A DNA stretch of 64,000 nucleotides from positions 21,636,066-21,700,065 of the forward strand of contig OY776124.1 in the NCBI GenBank assembly GCA_963675135.1, written 5' to 3'. This document shows positions 34,533 to 44,137 of this stretch, piece after piece (position 1 is the first letter of the stretch; each line of letters starts with the position of its first letter). The notes below the pieces were generated by a model. The model did no database searches. It had not been told where the DNA came from and saw nothing but the letters and a program-made list of their open reading frames with translations. The translations under genes were made by a program, and so were the position numbers. Source of the stretch: Galeopsis tetrahit (lineage: Eukaryota > Streptophyta > Magnoliopsida > Lamiales > Lamiaceae).

Positions 34533-35096
34533 CACCCCACACCCCAATTATGCAAATCCAACTCTCTCGTTGCAATTAACATAATCGAAAATGCTAGCTA
34601 ATATGATTGATCAACCAATTAAATCATACAAATTACAACACTTGAAACAATAAACCAACAAGACATAGACTAATCATGTAATTACTTCATTAATTCACTA
34701 ATCACCCAACAAAACATCCAACACAAAAAGCAATAAGAGTTTAGCTCATATCTAAATCAATAAATAAAAGACATAGATTAAAGAAAGATATCACCTCTTA
34801 TTTTTTTAATTCTGGAATCTTCTCAATAAAACTAAATACTAAATTAAAATCTATTTAATAATGAAAAAACAATTAAAGCTAAACAAGTAAAGTGGTGAGA
34901 GGAAGGGACCTCAAAATCCTAGCTATTTTCTATCGCATTTCCCCCTTCTTCTTTGAGTGAACTGCCCTATGTTTTTAATCTCCCGGCTAAAAAACGTTTA
35001 TTGTCAATCAAATATCCTCATCTCTTTGCAATTAAAAGCGTCTATTGATTGAAATGGGCCCAAACAATTCACGTTGATTTTTGCTGCTTCTTCGGT
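34533..35096. other. No gene recognised
   Basis: AT-rich, A-skewed sequence with no open frame, repeat or motif that I recognise. Confidence 0.5.
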
Positions 35097-35106
35097 TTTT
35101 CATGCG

Positions 35107-36141
35107 GGTTGGGGTATATACCCCTCCAGCTTTGTTAGATACACGCCCCTCCCACTTTTATTAATTAAATATTCATGTAAAATACCATATTTACTCTTTT
35201 AGTAAAATATTAAAGATACATACATCCCATTCTCAAAACCCTAATTTAATTGAATTAACCCTAATTAGGGCAGGCAGCCACCGCCGCCACTTCGGCCGCC
35301 GTCAACACCTCCCCGCCGGTCGCTGGCCGTCGTCAACACCACCATCACCAACAAATTTAGAAATTAAAACTTTTTTTTTTAACAAATCAGTGTCGACCAA
35401 AATCCCTCTCGTCAACACTAGTTTGTCGATCAAACACCACCCCGTCCACACTGATTTGTCGACCAAACACATCCCTGTCGACACTGGTTCGTCGAAAGAA
35501 TTTAAAAAATAAAAAATAAAACATTTCGACAATAAAGGGTCGACCATAAACACTCTCATCGACCATCGAGGGTCGATGAAAGCGTTTATGGTCGACCTGC
35601 TGAAATTAAAAAAAAAAAAAAAACAAACCTGGACGGAAGCGGAAGCGGCGGCCGGCGACGGAAGTGGAGAGAAGAGCCGGCGGCGTCGCTCGACAAAGGA
35701 GGCGGCGCCGCCGCCTGTTGCAAAGACAAAAACAAAAAGGGAGTGCGAGGGGGAGAGGGAGGAAGAGCAGGCGACGCGAGGGGAAGGGGGAGGGGGAGGG
35801 GGAGGGGGAGGAAGAACGACGGCGATGTAGAGGGAGGGAGGGAGAGTGAGACGGCGACGGCGAGGAAGGGGGAGTGAGACGGCGACGGCGGCTGGGCATG
35901 GCCGTTGGGGGAGTGCCAGCGTGAAGAAGAAGGAGGTGAAGGAGATGGGTTTGGGCCAATCGGGGGAAAATGAGGAAAATTAGGGTTTTATAGGGGAGGT
36001 GCATTTATCACACTAAATTTTAAAATAAAGGGTATAATGGATAATTTGGGGGGAGTGCATCTATCGTAGATGTGTTTTGAGGGGAGTAGTTGTATCGGGG
36101 GAGTGCATCTATCAAAGCTGGAGGGGTATATACCCCATCCC
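35107..36141. mobile_element. Non-autonomous MULE-like element, GC-rich core (copy 1)
   Basis: Flanked by an exact 10-bp duplication TTTTCATGCG (35097-35106, 36142-36151). The ends read GGTTGGGGTATATACCCCTC and, inverted, GGGATGGGGTATATACCCCT, followed on both arms by CCAGCTTTG(A/T)TAGAT; GGGGTATATACCCC is itself a palindrome. The core has short GTCGAC-centred inverted repeats (35390-35600) and a GC-rich CGGCGACGG/GGAGGGGG tract (35640-35900). No transposase. Arg-, Gly- or Pro-rich open frames in several phases reflect composition. Confidence 0.75.
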
Positions 36142-36241
36142 TTTTCATGCGCTGGAAAGCCTGGAATGGAAGGTGATAGACTTTCTATTTTGCAAATTTA
36201 AGGGATTGACCCATGAACTTTGGGCCTCAATTTCTCTTTTA

Positions 36242-37415
36242 GGCCCTGACTATATACCCTCGAGACTTGTTAAATATACTCCCCTCTACATTTATTAATT
36301 AAATATACATGTAAAATATCCAATTTACCCTTCTAGTAAAATATTTATAGATAGATACACCCCTTCTAAATCAAAACCCTAACCCTAACTGATGGAGGTG
36401 CCGCCGCTGCACTTCCGATCGCCGACGCCGTCAACTCACCTTCGGCCGCCATCACCGGAAATTAAAAAAAAAAAAAACTTACATTTAAAAAAAATACAAT
36501 TTTCGACACTAGTTTGTTGACGAAAAACACTTTTGTCGACACTGATTGGTTGACGAGAAAAATTCTTGTCGGCAACTGTCCATTGAAAGAAATTTTAAAA
36601 AAAAATTAAAAATTTTCGACAACTGTTAACAAAAATATACACTATGGTCGACAATGAGTTGTTGACCATACTGTATATCTTCGATTGAAGGTTGTCGAAA
36701 ATAAAAAATAAAAAAAATGAAAAAATAGACAGTAGAAATAGAAAAAAAAATGGAATAAACCTTACCTGTTGCAGTAGACGGCGGCGGCTGGGTGAGTCTC
36801 CGCCTTGGAGAGGAGGAGGCAGCGGTTGGGCGAGCGAGGAGAGGGGCGACTTTGGGAGGAGGAGGAGGCGGCGACGCTGGGAGAGAGAGGCACCGCCGCC
36901 GGAAAACAAAGCAAAAAAAAAAAACAGAGAGAGAGGAGGAGTTGGAGGAAGGGGACGACGACGGTTGGACGGCGTAGGGGCAAGCTTTGTTGCAGAGACG
37001 GACGGCGTAGGGGAAGGCATGGCGGCGGCGGCGCGAGGGAGGAGGAGCGGCGCCGCCGCGTTGTTGCAGAGAGGAGGAGGGCGCGCGGCTGGGCGTCGCG
37101 AGGGAGGGGGTCTTCGGCTAGGGCGATAGGCGACGGAGGGCGGCGAACGTCGGCGATGGGCTGCGGAGGGCGGCGAACGTCGGTGATAGGCGGCGGCGAA
37201 CGACAGAGAGGAGAAGAGGAAAGGGTGAGAAGGAGGAGGAAGGGAAGATGTGGAGGAAATTAGGGTTTAAGAAGAGTATATGTATAATGTGTATAAGAGA
37301 AAAGGGCAAATTTGATATTTCTTGGGGGAGTACATCTAACATAATCAATTTTAAGAGGGGTGCATCAATCGGGGGAGTATATTTAACAAGTCTGGAGGGG
37401 TATATAGCCAGGGCC
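36242..37415. mobile_element. Non-autonomous MULE-like element, GC-rich core (copy 2)
   Basis: Flanked by the 8-bp duplication CTCTTTTA (36234-36241, 37416-37423). The ends GGCCCTGACTATATACCCTC and, inverted, GGCCCTGGCTATATACCCCT continue with AGACTTGTTAAATATACTCC on both arms. It shares with copy 1 the TATATACCCC...TTGTTA...CCCC plan, a TTTATTAATTAAATAT block, CATGTAAAATA, TAGTAAAATATT and the GTCGAC-rich then GC-rich core, so it belongs to a sibling family. No transposase. Confidence 0.75.
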
Positions 37416-37429
37416 CTCTTTTATTAAGT

Positions 37430-38385
37430 TCAAGTGCAATTCTTTTTGGGCGCGGCTAAAGGCACCCAAGGATCCTATGAGTACACCCATCGGAACTTTT
37501 TTTTAACACAAGGGGTATGCAAAATGACGTTTGTACCCCTCCTACATTTTTTAAAAAAAGGACGGATGAGTACACCCACCGTTCTATTTCACAAAAAAAT
37601 CATCTCCACCTCCACCAAAACACAAAAAATCAACACCATTTTTCAACAAAAACACAAAAACTCAACAAAAAAAATAAAAAATTCTTAAGATGTTCGAAAA
37701 TATTAACCGAACAAAACTAAGATGTACGAAAATTTTTACCCAACAAACTCAATGTGTTCGAAATTTTTTAATGAACAAACGTATTATGTTCGAAAAAATA
37801 TTCAAAACAACTCACATTTGTTCGAAAATAAAAATCGAACAAGATGTTCGAAATTTTATCCAAAACAAAAACAGATTGTTCGAATTTGTTTCCAAAACAA
37901 ACATAGATTGTTCGAAAATAATCACAAAACATCCGAAAACCCTAATTTTTTCACAAACCTAAATTTTCTAATTTTTAGAAACCTTAACTTACCTGAAACG
38001 GCGGACGAGGAAGGAGGCGATGCGAACGGGCGGCGTGGGGGACGGCGTCGCTGCGAATGGGCGGCGTTGATGGTGGAGGCGTCGCTGTGAACGGGCGGCG
38101 TTGATGGTGGATGCGTCGCTGCGAACGGGCGGCGTCATCGATGCGAACAGGCTTGGCGAGCAGCGTCGCTGCGGACGGTGTGGCAGACAGGCTTCGCGGC
38201 GTGAGTGGAGAGGGAGAAGGGTGGCGGCGGCGGCGTCGCGGCGTGCGTGGGGAGGGAGAAGGGCGGCAGCGTCGCGGCGTGAGTAGGGAGGGAGAAGGGC
38301 GGCGGCGACGACGGCGATTGGGAGGGAGGGAGAGGTGGTTGCACCGTTTCTGTGAAAATGTGAGAAATGAAGGAATGTAAAGAAT
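37430..38385. repeat. Repeat block with TGTTCGAAA units and GC-rich tandem repeats
   Basis: GAGTACACCCA(T/C)CG occurs at about 37479 and 37568. 37690-37930 holds about eight TGTTCGAAAAT-type units separated by AACAAA. 38000-38330 is a GC-rich array of GCGTCGCTGCGAACGGGCGG and GGGAGGGAGAAGGGCGGCGG units. It looks like another GC-rich DNA element whose right side ends at, or was cut by, the CACTA terminus at 38386. No inverted terminus was found. Open frames here (Arg/Gly-rich on +, Pro/Ser-rich on -) are compositional. Confidence 0.5.
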
Positions 38386-38409
38386 CACTACAAAAAACGC
38401 GCGTTATGG

Positions 38410-38710
38410 AGACGGACGTTTGCCGACGAATTATATTCCGTCGGCATTTCCGATGGAATGCCGACGGATTCGTGTTGTTTGAAAAGTCAACGTACTTGCC
38501 GACGGAAATCCGTTCCGTCGGCCTATACCGACGGAATATGCCGACAGATCTTTTAAAATATGCATGCCGACGGAAATGCTGACGGAATATCCGTCGGCAT
38601 TTGACCCGTTAATTTCGCACTGCCTCGATTTCCAAAAAGATAACCGTTGGCATTAAAGTGGGCGGCTACCGACGGAATATTCATCGGCAATTCCGTTGGT
38701 AAATTTTTTT
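38410..38710. repeat. CACTA left subterminal repeats
   Basis: At least ten copies of GCCGACGGAAT or its inverse, many as head-to-head pairs forming GACGGAATATTCCGTCGG-like palindromes. Such motifs are the binding sites of the TNPA-type protein in En/Spm elements. Confidence 0.8.
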
Positions 38711-39089
38711 TTTTATATAAGGAAGCGATTACAGAAGGCTTTGTTTGAAAAAAAACACGAGTGATCGAAGGATTCGAGGGGGCAGACGAGGACGAGGACG
38801 AGGCTATTCAATCAAATTTCTCCGATTACATTGATACGGTACGTTTTCTTAATTAATTTTATTACTTAGTTTTAATAATTATATATGTTTATGCATGCAT
38901 ATATGTAAATATGAATAATTTAATGTTGATTTGCATGTTATTGATTTAGTTAGTTAAAATATTATGATCATGTTAGTATGTTGTTTAATTTGTTGATTAA
39001 GAATAATTTTGATAGAGTAGTTTTTTAAGGTTAATTAATTAATTGTTATATGTATAGTTAATTACTAGTTTAATTTAATGGTGTAAAAA

Positions 39090-39655
39090 TTTTAAATTAG
39101 GAATATGTTCATTAAATTGATAATTATTGTCCCAATTAGAAAATTATTATTTTAATTAGGTTTAGGTTTGTTAATTTAGGAATATGTTCAATTTTTTATT
39201 ATTGATTAAGTTAGCTAGAGAAATAATAATTAAATTAGGTTATTGTTGATTAAATTAGGAATACGCTATATTAGTAAAAAAATTAAATTAGGAATATGTT
39301 CATTAAATTGATAATTATTGACCCAATTAGAAAATTATTATTTTAATTAGTTTTAGGTTTGTTAATTTAGGAATATGTTCAATTTTTTATTATTTATTAA
39401 GTTAGCTAGAAAAATAATAATTAAATTAGGTTATTGTTGATTAAATTAGGAATACGCTATATTAGTAAAAATTTTAAATTAGGAATATGTTCATTAAATT
39501 GATAATTATTGACCAAATTAGAAAATTATTATTTTAATTAGTTTTAGGTTTGTTAATTTAGGAATATGTTCAATTTTTTATTATTGATTAAGTTAGCTAG
39601 AAAAATAATAATTAAATTAGGTTATTGTTGATTAAATTAGGAATATGTTGATTAA
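39090..39655. repeat. 191-bp tandem repeat, about three copies
   Basis: GGAATATGTTCATTAAATTG occurs at 39100, 39291 and 39482, exactly 191 bp apart both times, with nearly identical sequence between. It lies between the subterminal repeats and the first transposon gene. Confidence 0.9.
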
Positions 39656-39805
39656 ATTGTTAATTATTGATTATATTAGAAAATTTAAGGATCAAATTAG
39701 ATTATTGTTAATTAAATTAGGAATATGCTATAATTAAAGTAGTAAATTATTGATTAAATTAGGTTATTGTAAATTAAAATATGTATTTTTTATTGATTGA
39801 AACAG

Positions 39806-41412
39806 ATGAGTGAAGAACCGAATCAGAGTTCTGGTTCACGTAGGCCATCTGGGTCACGTGGAAGGAGGCCTCGGGGTCAACTTAGACCGACAGTACCTGT
39901 GACGGCTCCTCCTCCTGTGGTAGTGTCGCCGCCGTCGACTACGATGTCGTCTAGTTCGTCAACAGCCGTAGGATCCTCTTCTCGTCAGCATCTCGTTGGA
40001 TCCGTAGACCGTAGGAAAGAAGTTTCTATCCATTTAGGAACGTAAGTCAATAATTATAATGTTTAACAATATTCAATATCGATTAACTTTATTTATTTAT
40101 AATGTGTTAGTTTATAAATTTGTTAATAATTTTACAGGTTGTTGCCCGGTAATGAGTTGTCCAGGATCTGCACAACATCCTTTCTGAAGTGCAAGATTGC
40201 TAAGGGTGCTATCACTTGGTCGATGGTGCCGCAAACTAAAAAGGATGAATATTTCGAGGAGTTCCAGGTATATAATTACAATAATTAATAGATAATTTAT
40301 TATACATATTATTTGATAAATATGTTGAATATTTGTATAGAAAAAGGCCCGTTGGAATACGGCGATCTACTCGGACGACATTATTTACGAGAAGTGGCAC
40401 GGTGTTTGTTCTACTCGGTACACAAACATGATGTACGACTGGAGAACGACCTGGCGTAACCGTAACTTGGAGCGTGCTCTGGGGAAAGACGAGGATGGTG
40501 TTGACCTGTGGGAGTCGTTGGTTGAGAAGTGGATGGACCCGGCTTACCAAGAGAAGTGTGAGAAAGCTCGGGCCAACCGTAGAACCGACGTTGGAGGCGG
40601 GATGTCAAGGCATCGGGGGGAGCCCGGTCCGTCCTCGAGCAATCAATGGCTCTCGTAAGTTTTCATTAATTTTAAAAATTAAATAATTATATTTAATTTA
40701 TTTATATTAGTTATCTAAATTAATTTGTATATGTTTATTTGATACGTAATAGGAGCGGGAGACGGGACGTGCACCCACCCACTTGGATCGGATGAGCCTT
40801 ATTCATCCGTTTGATGCTGAGACACAGACGTCCACCTACGGGCGCACTACTGACCTCCACGTAAGTTTAATTAAATTTATATATTAAACTATATATATAG
40901 ATAATTAAATTAATTTTAATTTTTTAATTATGTAGCTGAACGTCCGGCAGAGGATTGAAGAGGTCGAGACGCAAGCCGCAACTACTGCTGAATCCGGAAG
41001 CAGCGGTCCCCCTCCGGCTGTTGACGTGGACCAGGCTTACCTTGACGTTGCCCCGACCTCCAAGGGAAGGATCCTTGGCCTTGGTCGGATGAACAACGTC
41101 GTGAGGTCATCAAGTGGTCGGTCCCGGAGTGCATCGCAGGCGTCCGTATCCTCCACTGCCGTCCCGGATCCGAACGTCATGGCAACGTTCGAGAACTACT
41201 TCCGCCTCTGGAGTGCCAACGCAGGTCGGACGTTGGGAATGTCTGCTGAGCAGATCGAGGCCGTCTATCAACAGACGATGACGCAAGCCCCGCCAGCTCT
41301 AGGTCCGGATCAAGCTCCAGGTCCAAGTGCAGCGCAGGCCGACGACGACGACGACATCAACGTCAACATCAATTTGGATGGCGATATTGATCAATTTTTT
41401 AACTATCGTTGA
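39806..41412 (+). CDS. CACTA accessory protein, Transposase_24 (Ptta/En/Spm) type
   Basis: Probable exons: 39806-40041, 40138-40267, 40341-40654, 40753-40860, 40936-41412. ATG 39806 directly follows an AG acceptor. The N-terminus is a Ser/Arg/Pro-rich tail. Exons 2-3 encode the conserved core (LSRICTTSFLKCKIAKGAIT, KKARWNTAIY, WRNRNLERALGKDEDGV, KWMDPAYQEKCEKARANR). Exon 4 has ERETGRAPTHLDRM and exon 5 an acidic C-terminus ending FFNYR. This matches plant transposase family 24 proteins, equivalent to the TNPA-like regulator that binds subterminal repeats. Exons 3 and 4 do not join in phase with the visible GT/AG sites (exon 3 ends with 2 spare bases and exon 4 reads correctly from its first base), so a 1-nt indel or an unrecognised splice site is implied. 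Activity doubtful. Confidence 0.75.
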
Positions 41413-41518
41413 ACAATTTAATTATGTGTTGAACTTATTTACTTTTGTGTTGAACTTATTTACTTTTTTGTGTTGAACTTATTTATATTTATGTTGAAGT
41501 ATTATCTTTATGTAGGTT

Positions 41519-41670
41519 TTTAGTTTTTATAAAATGTAACAATTATATATGTTAGTGTTTTTAGTTTTTATACAACGTAACAATTATACATGTTAGTGTT
41601 TTTAGTTTTTATACAACGTAACAATTATACATGTTAGTGTTTTTAGTTTTTATACAACGTAACAACTGTT
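41519..41670. repeat. 41-bp tandem repeat, about 3.5 copies
   Basis: GTAACAATTATACATGTTAG repeats every 41 bp, immediately 3' of the Transposase_24-type gene. Confidence 0.85.
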
Positions 41671-41736
41671 AAACAACTTTTATTTTTATACCAAACAATG
41701 TTTATTTAATATGAAAAAAAAATCAAAAAATAACAT

Positions 41737-42015
41737 TACCGACGGAATATATATTCCGTCGGAAATTGCAATTTGAGAAATACCGACGGAAAATCCGTCG
41801 GTAAAATGTCATGCCGACGGAATATTGCGCGGGCAAAATGCCGACAGAATTAGCATTCCGTCGGAAATCTCAATTTGATAAAATGCCGACTAAATGTTAT
41901 TTCCGCCGGCAAAAAAATTGTGACGGATAATCCATCGGTTTGACGTCAAACTAACGGAATATTGGGCGGGCAAAATGCCGACGGAAGCTAAGTCCGTCGG
42001 CATTTCCGTCGGGAA
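41737..42015. repeat. Internal block of CACTA-type subterminal motifs
   Basis: About ten copies of GCCGACGGAAT/ATTCCGTCGGC, like the left end, but placed between the two transposon genes. There is no CACTA terminus (TTTTTTGTAGTG-like) beside it, so I do not read it as the right end. Confidence 0.75.
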
Positions 42016-42287
42016 CATTTATCCAAAACTTTCTACAACCTAATTTTTTTCTTACTTTCGTATTGCAACATTCATATTGCAAAATTTTCACCAAAACTTT
42101 ATACTGCCTCATTTTTATGCTCTGGTATTCAGAAACATCAAATTACGGTACATTTTCTACCATTTTTACTCTATACATAAAATTCAATATAATGTAATTA
42201 CATGTTTTATATTATAAGTTTTGTTTGAATTTATTATAAGTTTAGTTTAGTAATGTCTTGCTTATATATATATTAAATGTTTAACAG

Positions 42288-42704
42288 ATGGATTTGCCTG
42301 ACCGTCGTTGGATGTACTGTACTCCTAGATTGGTTTTAGGAAATGTGAATGTTGAATTTTATAATGAACTCGTGTTATTTGTTGAATTTGCAAAGCGCCA
42401 CCCACATTATATGATCGGAGATTGCATTAGGTGTCCGTGTAATGCTAAGAAATGTCAGAATAAGCAATATAAAGAGATTGATGAGGTCCTAATACATATT
42501 GTGAAGAATGGTTTCGTTGATAATTATTATAATTGGACTAGTCATGGCGAAGCACGTTGGCCTTATAAATTTGATGAAGTGCTATACTATTACACTGTTG
42601 GAATCTATCAACAAGAAGCAAATTTCGATCATGTTGGCACTAGTAACGAGGTAGAAAAACAGTTTGGGGACGAAGAACAACAGTTTGGGGACTGAAAGTG
42701 TGCG
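42288..42704 (+). pseudogene. TNP2-type CACTA transposase, first exon only (truncated)
   Basis: ATG 42288 follows an AG acceptor. The protein begins MDLPDRRWMY and has the transposase-associated domain: residues ~25-75 include EFYNE-like helices and Cys/His ligands (CIRCPCNAKKC, then HIVKNGF), followed by YYNWTSHGE. This domain starts TNP2 transposases. About 130 codons in, coding similarity stops at a Gln/Asp-rich stretch and Sirevirus B LTR sequence begins, so the catalytic core is absent from this window. The in-frame TGA at 42693 lies at or just before the insertion point. Confidence 0.82.
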
Positions 42705-43191
42705 TGTTAAGTAAAACAAGACTGATGCTACACTCAATGTTAGAACACTCAATGTAACACTGACTCGATTACAGAATATCAGAATACGAATAGCGGAAGA
42801 CTTGAAAGTATGAAAACACAAAGACACAGAATTAACTTTTTAACATAGATTTTAATTTAAAATCTATGCGAGCCTTATGGCGAAACTTTCACTAATAATT
42901 ATGTGAATACAAATGGTGTGTGAACAAATATTCACAACGGAAATAAGACTTGATAACCTATCGAGTCTAAAGACGGCTTAAGTGTAAAAATTACACTACC
43001 AAAAACTAATCTAACTCTATGATCTATCTATCAAAGATGTGTAGAGAATTTTATGTTGTACAGGAAGTTTGGACTCTTCGGCACAACGACAAGAACATGC
43101 CAATGACAATTAATTCCTAACAGGATGAACACTAGTTTAGTAATTAAAGAATGGCACTTCGATTGATGGATGATGACCACGGCTCTGCTGT

Positions 43192-43199
43192 ATTTATAG
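43192..43199 (-). promoter_or_regulatory. TATA box of Sirevirus B LTR
   Basis: On the minus strand CCTATAAATACAGC contains TATAAATA. It is positioned like the TATA boxes in the LTRs of elements A and C. Confidence 0.6.
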
Positions 43200-43212
43200 G
43201 CGTGAATAAGCA

Positions 43213-43395
43213 TTCTAGAACCTTCATCCATGATCTCCTAAATTTTAGGATCTTATCCTTTCTTCTTTCCCAACTGCCTTCTAGGATCTTCCAGCCAGTT
43301 CTGGACGTTTCTCAAGGGCAACCGCATGATCTACACACTTCAGCAAGCTTCCAGATCCTTCCAGTCTAGAACTGTGTAGAATGTTCTAGATCTTC
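43213..43395 (-). promoter_or_regulatory. Heat-shock-element-like modules in LTR U3
   Basis: 43213-43225 is TTCTAGAACCTTC, a perfect three-module HSE (nTTCnnGAAnnTTCn), 14 bp upstream of the TATA box. 43279-43311 has TTC every 10 bp (43279, 43289, 43299, 43309) with G-starting modules (GGA, GCC, GAC) in the 5-bp register between them. 43349-43361 is TTCCAGATCCTTC. 43379-43395 is GAATGTTCTAGATCTTC. HSF binding is inferred from the motif only. Confidence 0.5.
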
Positions 43396-43538
43396 AACCT
43401 GCGATGTTACAACATCCAAAGCAGCATTAGCCAGAAAATAGAATTTAGACTTAGGAAAAATAAGAAAGGTCAAATTATGATGTTGCAGCCTCGTGTGATA
43501 ACATCTTCGATAACATCACCAAGTCTTCAACATCAACA

Positions 43539-43552
43539 ATCTCCCCCAATTT
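43539..43552 (-). promoter_or_regulatory. Polypurine tract of Sirevirus B
   Basis: On the minus strand AAATTGGGGGAGAT lies immediately 5' of the LTR start TGTTGATG, the same relation as in elements A and C. Confidence 0.8.
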
Positions 43553-44137
43553 GACCTTTCTGCTACAGCACACCTGATGTACATATGTAAACACATATAA
43601 ACCAGTTTTATGTACATGCTAGAGTATTACCATCATATCCATGTACTCGTCAAGTCAACACCTGTTGTAGCATATGATCAAATAGTGAAAGAAACAAGAA
43701 AATATACAAGACTAAGTGGTGTTAGTACTCTGAATACTAAGTAGAACACTTGTCTTAGTAATATCTTCCAACAATAAAATGAGTAAGTAATATACTCATT
43801 TAACACAACCTGTTTCAAACAGAACTAAATGGGAAAAACTGAAACAAGTCATAATCTGTGAAGAGAGAATAAAACGAAGTCCTATCAACTAATATAATAT
43901 CAGAGCTCAAAACAATAATAACAGAGCTCAAAACAAATAGAGTTCTAAGTTCTATCAACTACTAAGTTTGTAAAACTTAACACAAAACAGTTAAATCAGT
44001 GTATCAGCCAGTAGGATCATAAGTTAAAATAAAACAGTAAGATAGAAACTGAATAAGATGCATCATTTGCTGTAACAACAGCTGCAACAACAGAAATCTG
44101 CACATTGCATCCTTTAACATTCAGCCTCCCCCTGTCT

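Larger units (their letters stand above)
38386..42704 (+). mobile_element. CACTA (En/Spm) transposon, left part, interrupted by Sirevirus B
   Basis: It starts with the terminal motif CACTACAAAAAACGCGCG. 38410-38710 is packed with subterminal motifs of the form TGCCGACGGAAT and its complement ATTCCGTCGGCA. Then come a Transposase_24-type gene (39806-41412), a second block of the same motifs (41737-42015) and the first exon of a TNP2-type transposase (from 42288). That exon is broken near 42.7 kb by the LTR of a minus-strand Sirevirus. The right end must lie beyond the window. The 3-bp target copy on the left would be AAT (38383-38385). Confidence 0.85.
42705..43538 (-). repeat. 3' LTR of Sirevirus B
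   Basis: On the minus strand it starts TGTTGATG at 43538, directly after the purine tract, and runs about 834 bp. The TATA box is at 43199-43192, so U3 is 43538 to about 43165 and R/U5 the remainder. The other LTR is outside the window, so divergence cannot be measured. U3 contains heat-shock-element-like modules (see findings). Confidence 0.75.

Noticed and set aside
35576..38388. Several overlapping Arg/Gly-, Lys/Glu- or Pro/Ser-rich open frames on both strands
   Set aside because: They exist in many phases at once because of the GC-rich repeat composition; no domain, no start context and no conserved motif.
41737..42015. Right end of the CACTA element
   Set aside because: No inverted CACTA terminus follows, and TNP2 coding sequence begins only about 270 bp further on.
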